DNA from: Symsagittifera roscoffensis
Lineage: Eukaryota; Xenacoelomorpha; Acoela; Convolutidae
NCBI RefSeq assembly: GCF_963678635.1
Contig: NC_087068.1
Location: forward strand, 23,369,697-23,433,696
Length of the DNA: 64,000 bases
Direction of reading: 5' to 3'
Under the pieces are notes generated by a model. The model did not search any database. It worked only from the letters and a program-made list of their open reading frames with translations, and was not told where the DNA came from. Of this stretch, positions 23,382 through 34,853 are shown piece by piece (the first letter of the stretch is position 1; the number at the start of each line of letters is the position of its first letter). Made by a program: the position numbers and the translations under genes.

Positions 23382-24343
23382 TGGCGCAGCCAGCAGGATT
23401 CCTGTCCCAAGACAACAGAACGGACATGGGGATTCCAGTATTTTGGACAACCGCGAACTCTGACCCTCCCTGGAATTTTAGGATATGGCTAGATCAATTT
23501 TTTTTGGCAGTGACCGTGAAGGAGAGCGTGGACCCGGAACTTTTGTTACAAGAACCAAAAGAAGTTCTGTTGGAACAATTACCAAGACCCGAAACTCCAA
23601 GGGAAAACGAAAATGCACAGGCGATTGTTGATAGAGAAGCCAGAGATCAACTAGCTAGAGATAAAATTAACCTGGAAAATGAAGAAAGAAGAGCTAGAGG
23701 TCCAAAGGTTGGTAACAACGTATACTACAACGAGGTACAGAAAAGAGTCGCTTCCAGACTATTCGTGGCGTTGGGTACAGAAGGTAAGAAGAAATTCGTT
23801 CAAAACTACCCCCATGTGGAAGTGTCAAAGTTAGAATTTCGAGAGATGGTGGCATTGGCGAAAGTGTCATTTGATAAATCACAGAGTGTTACATATGAAC
23901 GTTACAAATTATTCAATCGATCACAAGAAACTGGGGAAACACTCGAGGCATTTCATGCAGCACTAACTGCACAAGCAGCAAAAGCTGAGCTAGGAACACT
24001 GAAGGATCAATTAGTGCGGGACCTATTCATCTCGAAAATGAAGAATGTGGTATTACAAGACACATTGACATTTGAAACATTTTCACCGGAAGAAGTACGG
24101 AAAAGAGCGTTAAAGTTTGAACAAAGTAAACAGACAACACAGGCGTTTCAGAAAACTAACGCAACAACTGCAAGTACAGTTCAGGTAAATGGGGCAGCGA
24201 AGATAAAACAAGAACCCATAATGAGTATCGGTAACAAAAATGCTAGCGGAAGAAGACAAGCAAACAGTGGGTATAGAAAGAAATTTGCAGACAGAAAGGA
24301 GGGGAGAAGTTTTGCAGATTCAAAGACGGAGAAGGACATCTGA
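23381..24343 (+). CDS. E1 Gag (capsid part, no zinc knuckle in this frame)
   Basis: 320 codons from the ATG spanning the LTR/PBS junction to TGA at 24341-24343. It opens MAQPAGF and has a Trp-containing VFWTT..PPWNFRIWLDQFF segment and downstream helices of the retrotransposon Gag capsid type (ERYKLFNRSQETGETLEAF). The colinear E2 Gag shares the order. Its C-terminus (KTEKDI) ends before any Cys-His knuckle; the knuckles are in the pol frame just downstream. The frame change falls somewhere in 24277-24343, where both frames are open; I see no canonical X XXY YYZ slippery heptamer there, so an indel mutation is as likely as programmed frameshifting. Confidence 0.85.
   Translation: MAQPAGFLSQDNRTDMGIPVFWTTANSDPPWNFRIWLDQFFLAVTVKESVDPELLLQEPKEVLLEQLPRPETPRENENAQAIVDREARDQLARDKINLENEERRARGPKVGNNVYYNEVQKRVASRLFVALGTEGKKKFVQNYPHVEVSKLEFREMVALAKVSFDKSQSVTYERYKLFNRSQETGETLEAFHAALTAQAAKAELGTLKDQLVRDLFISKMKNVVLQDTLTFETFSPEEVRKRALKFEQSKQTTQAFQKTNATTASTVQVNGAAKIKQEPIMSIGNKNASGRRQANSGYRKKFADRKEGRSFADSKTEKDI
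23382..23399 (+). promoter_or_regulatory. E1 minus-strand primer-binding site
   Basis: TGGCGCAGCCAGCAGG directly follows the LTR. The TGG start pairs with a tRNA CCA end, and TGGCGCAG would need a tRNA 3' end CTGCGCCA. The gag ATG overlaps it: its A is the last LTR base. Confidence 0.75.
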
Positions 24344-27300
24344 AGAAATGCCCGGCCATGGGTAAAACATGTAAGAATTGTTCTAAACCGAACCATTTCG
24401 CTAAAATGTGTAAATCACAACAAGTGAATGAGATTGCAGAAAAATCATCAAGCTCAGATGAAGAGTGTAATCTGATTCAGTCATTCGAATCGTGTGAGGA
24501 ATTCGAAATTATGTCGGTCGAATCAGAACTATCTTCGCTGGAAGAAATTGATGAATATATAAAACGGCAATCGAATAAAAACAAAGAAACCGACAAGCAC
24601 AGAAAGGATGTACAAAAGGTTGACATCAGAAGAAATACTCGATCGAAACAAATAAGGTCACTAAAGGCTCTGGTGAGAATCAATCATCAGATCATAAATA
24701 TGACCATTGATACGGGTAGTCCAGTATCTTTCTTGAACTGGGCGACTGCAAAGACGATTCTAGAATCTTCGAAAAATACCAAGTTCATTCCACGGGAGAA
24801 TCTCAATCTGACTACAAAATTTGTAGACTACAACAAGCAGCCGATTAACATACTGGGTGCCATCACCACGAACATCCGTTCGGCGGGGTGGGAAGTGGTG
24901 GGAGCATCGTTCTTAATCACAGAAAGACGCACACGGTGTATTTTGGGGCTGGATTTACAGAGCAAAGTGGGAATACACACAACACAGAAGTTGGCACCAA
25001 AAGAAAAGACGAGGTTTGATGTCTTACTGTGCGAACAGTCAGAAGGTTGGAAAAACAAATTTTACAGTAAATTTAAGAATCTTTTCGATCGTCAAGGGTG
25101 CTCCAAAAACCATGTGGTTAGCACAAAAATCAAATACCCACTCTGCCCTTTACAAGAAAAGGGGAGACGCATTCTGATACACATACAAGAGAAAGTGTAC
25201 GAGGAAATGAAAAAACTGTTAAAAGAAGGGCATATAGAACGATTAGACAAATGCACTAGTGATTGTTTTATAGCACCTATTGTAATAACAGCGAAAAAAG
25301 ATGATTCCATAAAGTTGGCGCTAGACGCCAAACCCATCAATAGACAATTGTTTAAAAACAAATATCAAATGCCAAATGTGGACGAATTGATAGACGGTGT
25401 TAGTCAAATTGTCACAGCGAACACAAACGGGAAACTGTATTTCTCAGTACTAGATTTGAAGTACGCGTACAGTCAACTAAAGCTGACTGCAGAGACAGCA
25501 AAACAATGCAATTTCAACATCATAGGTGGGCAAGCCACTGGTACATACAGATTCCTAACAGGATTTTATGGTTTGGCAGACATGCAAGCAGAGTTTCAAA
25601 AAGCTATGGACAGAACATTAAATCATGCGGAAAACACGTTCTGTTTTCTTGACGATATACTCATTGTATCAAAAGGGAGTGAACAAGAACATGAAGAATT
25701 GATTATGAATGTCCTAAAAAAACTAGATAAAGAGAATTTGGCATTAAAACTGTCGAAATGTGAATTTTTTCAACAGGAGGTGAATTGGTTGGGGCATAAG
25801 TTATCGTCGGATGGAATCTCTCCTAAGATCACAAAAACAGAAGCGATACTAAAACTTAGCCCGCCAACATCACTGAAACAACTTAGATCATTTCTAGGTA
25901 GTATAAACCATCTGGCCAAGTTCATCCCAAATGCGGCTATGCTAACAGAAAAATTGAGACCACTATTACGCGAAGAAAATGAGAAAAAGAAACTCAAAAT
26001 CGTAAAAATTCAAGTAAAAAAATTCGAATGGAAAGAAGAACATTCGGAAATATTAGAGTCAATAAAAATAGCAGTTGCAAATATAACAAAAATTCATTAT
26101 TATGACCCCAGTTTAGACACTAGGGTGAAATGTGATGCCAGTCACAGTGGGCTGGGCGCATCGCTAGAACAATAAAACGCTGATGGGGAGTGGATACCAA
26201 TCGCATTCGCTTCCAGGTACCTAAACACATAAGAAAAAAAATATTCCACAAATGACCTCGAACTGCTTGCAGTTGTATGGTCGGTTGACCGATTTAAACA
26301 CTATTTATTAGGTAAGGAATTCGTAATCGCTACAGATCACAAAGCGCTGGTCTCTGCTTTGGATGAAAATAAATCAAATAAAACGTACCAATCTAGATTA
26401 ACTAGATGGGTAGACAGACTATTACCTTACCAATTTAAGGTTGTTCATTTACCAGGAAAAGATATGGGTATAGTAGTTTATCTTTCTCGAAATCCAAAGG
26501 GGGAACCCTGGCCGGAGTCAGTATTGGATGAGAAATTCGTAGTTACATCAATCGAAAGTTTTCATAAAGCTCTCGACTGTTTAAACAGTCGATTAAATGA
26601 TCAGGATAGGCTCGACCGGAACGAAAACGTTCTTGAATATTCTAGAACTGATCAAAATATGTCGTTTAAGAACACGTCATCTACCCGTTGCTATAGCAAC
26701 CAAAACGGTCCAAAACGGACAAAGCACGACCGGAACGAAAGAAATGAAGATTCGCGTTCGTTTCAACGAGAGAAGCGCGAAAATCCAAAAATCAGTATAT
26801 CTCAAAATCGTCAGCGGATACAGTCGGTTCAGTTATTGGAAAAAACCAGAAAATTTTTAACTCAGAAATCAAGAAAAATGCACTCAGACGAATTGAAAAA
26901 TAACGGAAAAGAGAAAAAGATGGTCAGAATCCAGGAGAGAAATAACAACAAAACCATGAGAGAAGAAGTGACAACAACGTTTCACAGGACTAGGATGATA
27001 CGACCACACATATCAGAATCAGAGGATTCGGACTTGGAACAAACAACACAGGCGAGGTGGTATTTGCCAAACACTCAAAGTGGACAATCAACGTCAACTG
27101 CTCAAACAGTCAGCCCAGGAAAAAGAGGACCATCGTCATCAACTGTTTCAACAGCTCAATCAAAAATAGTCTCATTCTGGGAACTGGTTGGCTCAGGAAG
27201 GAGTACAGAACCCCCCTTTGCAGCAATGGAGTTGGAGGCTATCTCGGGGACACAAAACCCGAAACCACCAGTTCTATCTACTTCCGGAGACGAAGCAGAA

Positions 27301-29862
27301 GTGGGACAAATCGTCGAAGTTGATTTAACTCTGGATAGTGACAACCGGGATTACAGTTCAGGAACGGAGACTTGTGTAATCACACCACAGAAAACGAGAC
27401 ACAATTCAAGAAAATTTGAGTACAAACGGGGGGAACAGTTAATGGAGACAGATAACCCACTTTCACTCGATAAATTATTTGACAAAAGTCTCCTCGCAGA
27501 AATAGTGTCAGAAGATACCTGGATGGACCGGCTAAGAAGAGTAGTGGAACGAAATGACAGACATGGTTTCGAGCTCATGGGACCCTACACAAATCCTCTG
27601 TGGCACCAGATGTCGGTGGTAGACGATTGCCTTCTTGTAGACAGTCGTTTGGCCGTGCCCGAAAAGTTGAGACAAGCAGTGCTCCGACGACTTCATCAAG
27701 GTCATCCTGGACAGGAAGCAATGTTGGAGGTCTCAAACTACCTGTGGTGGCCGTATATGCATAAAGACATAGTCAATATGGCCGAAGAGTGTAGAAGCTG
27801 TACTCGCTATGGTAAGAACGCTAAATACTTAATTCCAAAAAATTCGGCTAAACCATTCCCACTGTTGTCACAGCCAGGTCAAGAACTACAATTAGATTAT
27901 GCGGGCCCACTTGAAGATCATAAGGGGAAGAAGATATACTTATTAGTCGCTATCGATAGATACTCAAAATTTCCATCAGTCAAAGTAACGAAATCTACAG
28001 GGGGAAAATCAACAATAAAATTTCTCCGTACTTACATAGACACTCATGGAATACCGGAATCGATTAAAACGGACCAATTTTCGGGGTTCAAATGGAAAGC
28101 TATGAAAAAATTTTGCACCGAAAATAACATCGCACAAAAATTCTGTCCAGTCGGGGATCACCGAGGATGTGGCTTAGTCGAACGAACGATACAAACCATT
28201 AAAAGAAGATTGGGGGTAATGCTACTCGACGAGAAATTACAATCGATTAAATTATAATTGAGTACAATAATTAGGGACCTAAGATGGAATAAACAGAAAT
28301 CAATAAAAGTGTCCCCGTTCGAAGCACACTTTGGCCGATTAACGAAAACGGAATTTAAGATTGTTAGGGATAAATTTTTGATAGATTCTGATCGTTTAGA
28401 TAAAGAACACTTGGAGAGATCGGCACTAACAGCATCACAGCTGAAAAGGCGAATAGATCAGTCGAGGGAGAATGTTAAAATCATTCGCAAAGGAAGAAAT
28501 AGCAGGGATACAAGCCCTTTGTTTCGACACGACACGGCGATGGCAAAAGAGAGGGCCAGAGCTAAAGAACTCAAACAACTTCTAGAGGCAAACGCTAAGT
28601 GGAATGCCACCAGACGGGACCTCTCAGACAGTGAATTACGCCGGGTCGTAGATGAAACCAGCACGATAAATCCCGAACTGAGGAAAGAACTTCTATACTC
28701 ATGGGAACGTGGATTCATCGAAGACAAACAAACCAAATCAAAGGAGGATTTGTCTGGAAGTTTCCTTCGGAAACACGAACAAAGGAAGAGCGGGAAGGCC
28801 CTGACAATACCCTTAAAATCCAAGATAGTATCAGCGACACCATCGACCATCAAAACGGCTGCGGGTGCAGTATATCGAAAAAGCGACATTGCACGATCTA
28901 AACTGACAACACAGCCCAAAGTCTATAATCCAGAGAAGAAAAGGAGCCCAACCGGAGAGGAACCGAGAAGTAAACAACAAAAAACAGGAACACTTCCAGT
29001 AGAGGAAGACAGCGATTCTGCCGAAGAACACGACGCGAAAGACCGGGGGCTGAGAGATGAAAATCTAGAGGATAGTCAGCTAAAAGAAAAGTTCCAAAAC
29101 TCACCGAGCGTAGTCACATCAAGAGACACAAGAACCGGCGGAGGCCTTAACTTAGGAGGTAAACGGGGAAAACCGAACAGAGCAGGACCAGTAGCCCAGA
29201 ACACAAAACCGACAAGGGGCAAAACACAAGAATCAGGAACGACGAAAGCTGCCAAAACAGTTACTAAACAACGTGATACGAGTAACGAGGCAGTATACAT
29301 ACCGTCGTCGACACCAAAGGAAGTTCCTACTACCAAGAAGATCACACAACAGACAAGCGAAAAAGAAATTCTGGACACATTTCAAAACAATAACATGACA
29401 TCTCAAGAATGGGAAGATGTAACAAATCAAATGTTGACCCGCGGAGTCCAAAAAGAAGCCGAAAAACTAATGTCACCACAAATGGACCCAGTAGATTATT
29501 CCACACCAGGATTTGCGGATGAATCCGATAAGGAGGAAGACACCACGACAGTCAGACGGAGTAATAGACAAACTAAAAACCAGGGACCGAAGAGGTATGG
29601 CAGTCCCGTATCCCACTCGATAAAACTGATTGGTTGTGAGGATGATGTCACCGAGTTGAACCTGGCAGCACTTGAGGCCTACAGATTGCGACTAGCGAAG
29701 TTGAACATAAACAACAAGGAAACGTCGGAAACCAACACGTTTGACAGGCTAGAGAGACACCTTTTCAAGAGAAAGTTTGGTGCTACGTCACTGGACGAGG
29801 CGGGATCATGGAACGCCGCAAGAAACAAAGAAGAAGTATTAAAGAAAATAACAAAAGACTAA
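24277..29862 (+). pseudogene. E1 Pol polyprotein with three in-frame TAA codons
   Basis: One reading frame from 24277 to TAA 29860-29862, broken only by TAA at 26173, 26230 and 28255. Domains in order: zinc knuckle CKNCSKPNHFAKMC (near 24373); aspartic protease DTGSPVSF (24709); RT with FLDD (25651-25656 for DD); RNase H with RVKCDASHSG before the first TAA and NDLELLAVVW and ATDHKAL after the second; a long Ser/charged linker of roughly 300 residues; integrase HHCC finger (HQGHPGQ, CRSCTRYG); catalytic D (27895), D (28072) and E (28180), a D-D-35-E pattern; then about 530 residues of charged, low-complexity extension containing RRSNRQTKNQGPKRY. The first two stops fall within RNase H and the third at the end of the integrase core. 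All could be CAA-to-TAA changes. As read by the standard code it cannot make a full Pol. Confidence 0.9.
27310..27345 (+). other. SUMO-interacting-motif-like string in the E1 linker
   Basis: IVEVDLTLDSDN: a hydrophobic core with D-L-T followed by acidic and Ser residues, the layout of SUMO-interacting motifs. It lies in the disordered linker between RNase H and integrase. Function is inferred from the motif only. Confidence 0.4.
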
Positions 29863-29947
29863 TGAAAAGGAGAACAATTTTCTTAAACTTTGATATCTCG
29901 TATTATTTATAAAATTTCATAAAGTATTATATAAAATTTTGTTGTCG

Positions 29948-29956
29948 TCAGGGGAA
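29948..29956 (+). promoter_or_regulatory. E1 polypurine tract
   Basis: AGGGGAA immediately before the 3' LTR, the expected plus-strand primer. E2 has GGGGAA in the same place. Confidence 0.7.
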
Positions 29957-30215
29957 TGTGGTACCGTGTAGTACTGCTGCCACAGTAACCTCTGAGAATA
30001 GTGCTATTAATTATTCTGTTATGTATTGTTATTATTATTCAAGGCCGTTCATCGCAGGCCAAACGCAATAGTCAGTTAGGACATTGCTGTTGATAGAGAG
30101 ACATGAAAAGACAGGCATGATCTCAGATCTAAAATAAGACAAGTTAGCAGTCTAAATTAAAACGTTTTACTTATTCTGTTTTACAAATACTTGAGTTAAT
30201 TCAACAGCTATCACA
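29957..30215 (+). repeat. E1 3' LTR
   Basis: 259 bp, TGTGGTACC..CTATCACA, two differences from the 5' LTR, followed by target duplication AGCAC. Confidence 0.95.
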
Positions 30216-30286
30216 AGCACAAATATTCCATCATTTTTTTAAAAAAAAACTGCCGGAAAAAAGCCTAAAAACGATCTGAAATTATT

Positions 30287-30818
30287 GATCCGATATTCGA
30301 TACGAAAGTAACGGAATATGTGTGCTCGGGTGGGGGTTTTTTTTTTAGACAAATTTCGGTTTTTTAAATAGCCATTTTTGACAGAATTATTAAAAATTAT
30401 CCGAAATGTATTGATGTCCTGAACTCAAATTAAAAAAATATATATTTTACTTGTGATTATATTTTGTAAAGTTATGGAGGTTTAAAGATTACCATTTTGG
30501 CCAATTTTGGACAATTAACGCTCTTGATTTATTTCGCGCTATTAACACGCGTAAACGGAGATTTAATCCGTCTTAGAAATCGTTCCAAATTGGTTGAAAG
30601 AAGCTTATTTGCCATAAGTGATTTGTTACAAGGAACAAAATTCATCCTTTTGTATTTTATATGACGTGTGGGTGATGATTTTCATAAATATTTTAAATTT
30701 AAGAAAAAAAATTTTTTTTTTTTTTATTTAATTTAATTTTTATAGGTTATTACTGATCCATAAACCTTAAAAAGCAGTCGGAACATTCAGGGCTTCGTCC
30801 TGATACGAGCAGTGTTTT
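30287..30818 (+). repeat. Family A full-length copy
   Basis: Starts TCCGATATTCGATACGAAAG and ends GCAGTCGGAACATTC..GGGCTTCGTCCTG..GAGCAGTG. Together with the antisense copy interrupted by E1 it forms a head-to-head pair. Confidence 0.75.
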
Positions 30819-30874
30819 TTAGATTTTAGAAATCAAAAATGTTTGATTTTGAACGTGAATTAGAAGGAAAAATC

Positions 30875-31130
30875 AGTAGAGGATTTAGGGTGGAATTCGA
30901 GGGGTGGACGGCCTTTTTCAGGAATTCGGCCGCATGCTGACCCAAAAAGTTCACCTTTGTACTATTTTGAGATATCCATTTTTGGCTGACTAGCCTTGAA
31001 ATTGTTCTGAAGCGTCTAAAAAAAGGTCTTTATAAGGATTTGGGGAGAGCTCAGAAAATCATTTTTGATTGAATAAAAAACAAAAAAATCGACATTTTGA
31101 CTAAGAAAGTTTAAAGGTCGAGAGAATAAA
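30875..31130 (+). repeat. Family B diverged copy
   Basis: Retains GAGGATTTAGGGTGG, TGCTGACCCAAAAAG, CCATTTTTGGCTGAC and GAGAGCTCAGAAAATCA in the family B order. No intact ends. Confidence 0.55.
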
Positions 31131-32006
31131 ATACAATAATTTGTAGGCCATTTAACTGCTTCAGAGCCGTGGCCATTGCTAAGTTTTAATCTCATAACCG
31201 AGTGAAGATATTAACTAAATTGGAAATGGTTCTTTTTCCGTTTACCCCCACCTCACATGAGCATCAATTTATTGGTGCAACGAATGGTCTTATCAGTTTA
31301 TTTAAGGAGACCAAATATGTTTGTCATGGCCTAAATAGTCTATATGTCAATTTTCATTACAATTGGAAACAGTGACCAATTCTTCTACTGGCCAAGTTTT
31401 ACAGGTTGGGGAAAAAAGAACCTTGGAATGCGCTAAAAAATTATCATGTGGATTCCAAAGCAAGTATCTCCGAATTTGAATATATATATATTTTTTAACT
31501 GTTGCGTTATTGTCTTTTTATTTTTTTTCCTATCTGATACAAAAACAAATAGAAACAAAAGACAAAAGTTCTACTGAATGATTGCAGCTCTTTTTTCAAC
31601 CTGTTATTGAGGTCATCCAATGGTTTTAAGCTGGTGTTGTTTCAAATTTTGGAAAACGATTTCGTTAAAAGATCGGGTAAGGTTAAAATATCAATTGGAT
31701 TATATTCTTCTCTTAGCGATTTCGCCTGCAAAATTTTTCCAATTCATCCTTCCCATGAATAAGGTGGTTCTGTGGAAAGTTTCTCTTAAAACACGGAACT
31801 ACTAGAAAGTATTTTTCCAGTGCCACTTGAAAAGACTGTTGGCTAATAAGAATGTTAATTGAAGTTCGTGCGATTCGCAAAAGATCTACAAAAGACTATC
31901 TGTCCTGTCTAAGCATAGTCCGTTTGTCTTACTTCGCCACATTCCACACTGAGTTATTTTATTGAGCGAAGCTTTTTTGCGACTCAATGCCGTTTTTTGT
32001 GTCTAG
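31131..32006. other. Non-coding interval
   Basis: No exon recognised. A pyrimidine-rich tract and TAG lead into the candidate exon at 32007. Confidence 0.35.
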
Positions 32007-32076
32007 AACTATCACGTGGTACCAATCTTGCAGCTGAAATCGGTCAGGCTGTGGTAGACCTGAATCTAGATGTCAA
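32007..32076 (+). CDS. Candidate internal exon with a CC1-box-like helix (TRAK/HAP1/BICD-adaptor type)
   Basis: 70 nt between a good acceptor (TTTTTTGTGTCTAG) and a good donor (CAA/GTAAGA). The only open frame (two leading bases, two trailing) reads LSRGTNLAAEIGQAVVDLNL and two more residues. The AAxxG core, followed by a hydrophobic pair and D-L-N, resembles the CC1 box of dynein/kinesin adaptors (AA-x-I-G-Q-x-L-L-x-x-N in TRAK/HAP1), which binds dynein light intermediate chain. No partner exon was found on either side: the sequence between 31131 and 34853 has no other convincing coding stretch. It could be a chance open segment or a relic. The match rests on about a dozen residues from memory of the family pattern. 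Confidence 0.35.
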
Positions 32077-34853
32077 GTAAGAGCTCCTTTCTCACAGACT
32101 ATCATTTCCCTGACAAGTAATCAAATACATGATCTAGCGATCTCACCGTTATTCTAAGTGCTTCTTATGATTCATAACGTTGGCTGCGCAATCAGATAAC
32201 CCAAACATACTCCTAATTATTCTGAGTACGAAAACTATAAATGTATAGAAGTATTGTAATTTAGCTTTTATGTTTAAACTGGCTAAGAGTAAATTCAAGC
32301 AGTACATCGACTGCAACTCTTCAGTACACAATCACTTGAGCCTGAATCAACCGTTATAGTTTCACTGAGACGGTTACGTCGATTAGTTAGTAGCAGGAAC
32401 GCAGGCTGAAAGTGTAGGACACAGTAAGTGACCTTGAAATACGGTTATTACTGCTTATCACTAGTCATCGATTTCGGCCATCAGTTTTGAATAGACCTAA
32501 GTTAGACCTATTTACTCCTTTTGTCTCCGTATAAGCGGGGGTCTAAAATTTAAGGGATGAAACTGACTTGAATTTTCTTTTTCATTTTTTTGGTTGAATA
32601 ATTATTATTTTGAGTTACAAAAACAACGCATGTAACATTTTCTATTACAGATAATGATATAGAAAACTTTTCGCACAAAAAAGGAGTAAGGAGCGTTTTA
32701 GGCGTATAAATAGAGGCCAAATTTTTTTATTATGAGGAACTTGAAAATTTACCTCAACTGGAACAAATTGAGCGTTGATTGAAAAGGAAATATAATAATA
32801 AAAGGATTAATAATATTTCAAATCAAAATCATCGTCAAGACTTTGTATTACAAAAGCAACTGGAAACTATTGTTTGACAATGTTCTTGTTATTTGTCGCC
32901 TTAGATGTTTAGTCAAAATCTTCTGTTGAGACAAGAATTTCCTAACCAACAATTTCTAAAAGCGACGCATAAAAGTGATTCAACAGATATCTACATAAAA
33001 CTATTCTTCGAATTTTTGTAAAGAAACCATTTTTAGTATTATTGTTAGATGGCGAGGCTTTCATTTTAATAATACATCTTAAAACTACGGCTTAAAGGCA
33101 CTTTATGTTGCGACTAAGTAACAAAGAAACTGGAATGAACTCTGGCCTAACTATGATTCTCCGCCACTATAAACGGACCAAATTGATATCATATTTTTTC
33201 CTTTCACTCGTGGATTCGGATTCCTAATATATTATTAAAAAATAATTTATCAGTGTCGGCAAAAACTGGTCTGATTTTTTATCAAATCAAAAATCTCTTT
33301 TCAACCCCCCCCCCATTTCAAATTTCCCATTTTTTCAATGGTTTTACGTGTTGCTATGGCTGAAGGCATGTTGTTCTAAAGTAAGGTAAGAACAACAAAT
33401 ATGATCGCAGTATTTAGTTTGTTCACCATGCAAAACTTCTTTTACATCATGACAAGTTTTTTTAAAACTGAAATTCAAATATGGGCGGAAAGTGGAAAAC
33501 AGCCAATCAGAGACAAATTAAGCGAAGAACAGATCATTTAACAAATCTTCCCCTTTTCTACGGTGAGTTCCCTTACCCTTTTTAGAGCAAAAAAATTAAG
33601 TACATCGATTGAACAAATGACATTATCAGCGGGTTTAACGGCTGCAGATTTGATCTGTTTGAAGAACAATTCTAACTGCAATGATAACTGTGGCCGAAAT
33701 ATTACGTGATTCTTAACTTCTGTTTTCTTGGGGATTTTTTTCCGAACAGCTTCTAGTTGAAAACAGTTTACAGGCTTTGGTAAATTTTCTCAGATTCCTA
33801 ACAAAAAATATATCGAGGAGCTGCTTAGCAGGACAGACTCATTGACCGGATTTTATTTGTTTTCATTTTCAGAGATAAATAATTTTTTTTTGCAGTTATG
33901 AAATATATCCAACGAATCACTACGCATCACTCATTTTAACACACAAGTTTTTTTTATTAATTCGATTTCGATTTGAAGTCGCTTCTACTCTAACACAAAC
34001 ACAACTTGTCATCACAACAGCTTCGAAAAAGCGAGTCGCATACTATTATAGTTTATTGGCTTTCATTCATTGTTTTTATTGAAGCTATCCCATTTTTCCA
34101 CCATTATACGGTAAAGCAGAGGAAATGTTGGAATGATTCAATAAAAAAAACAAATGAAAGCCAACAACCTCTAATTTTCTGCCACTCCCTTACCAATCAT
34201 CGTTAGGAAATTGGATTGCCTCCAAAAATTGTTGGAATGACACAAAAATTTTTTTACTCCACTCTTTTGTTTACACTTTTGCTTACACATTGTCAGAGGG
34301 AAAAGTTTTTCTAAAAAACCGGACCAGTCAATAAATTTCCTGAAATAAGTATCCTATTTTAAATAAACAGTTCCATTTTTGAACAATTGTGTGAATATGT
34401 TATGGTTATTTTTCTTTTTCTTTTTTGAATCTTCGTTGCTTCTTTGTTTCGACTTCATCATTGTTCGTGTTGTAAATCTTCTGGCTTCATAATGCGTCGA
34501 TTAAGTTATATTGGTACGAACACTTCCAATCGGATTTTGAACTTGGAGCCAGATTTTGGAATATTCTAGAGAACGTTTTACTAATGAATGATAAACGGCA
34601 CTTAAAAATAACTAGAATTTGCCAAAATGTTTAGCTTTTTGCAAGTTTTTTCTTAAAGTTTTTTATGTTTTGTTTTCAACGTTAACTGGTCAGAACATTT
34701 GGTGCTACTTGCGCAGCAACTTCAACCTTCATTTTATTGTTACAAGTTAATTTGTCTTATATTTCTTCGTGCTAAATTTATTACAATTTGCAATTTATTA
34801 TTACAATTTAACAATTCATAACAATTTATTACATTTAATTTACGAGATTGAAA
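32077..34853. other. Non-coding interval before the membrane-protein gene
   Basis: No exon recognised. A 35-bp string at 34686-34720 (CTGGTCAGAACA..GTGCTACTTGC) recurs with about five changes at 672-706. The last 150 bp before the ATG are TTACAATTTA-type repeats. Confidence 0.35.

Larger units (their letters stand above)
23123..30215 (+). mobile_element. E1: full-length Ty3/gypsy-type LTR retrotransposon
   Basis: 7093 bp, bounded by two 259-bp LTRs (TG..CA) and a 5-bp target duplication AGCAC (23118-23122 and 30216-30220). Order: LTR, primer-binding site, gag, protease, RT, RNase H, integrase, long C-terminal extension, purine tract, LTR. The order PR-RT-RH-IN is diagnostic of Ty3/gypsy. The LTRs differ at two positions, so insertion is recent, yet pol carries three in-frame TAA codons and gag and pol are in different frames. 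It lies inside an antisense family A copy. Confidence 0.95.

Noticed and set aside
26173-28257. Reassignment of TAA to a sense codon, suggested by three in-frame TAA in E1
   Set aside because: Other genes here use TAA as a stop (55155-55313 exon, ends of both Pol frames) and E2 has TGA, TAG and TAA interruptions, so mutation is simpler.
28458-28919. 153-codon minus-strand open frame
   Set aside because: Antisense shadow of the E1 C-terminal extension.
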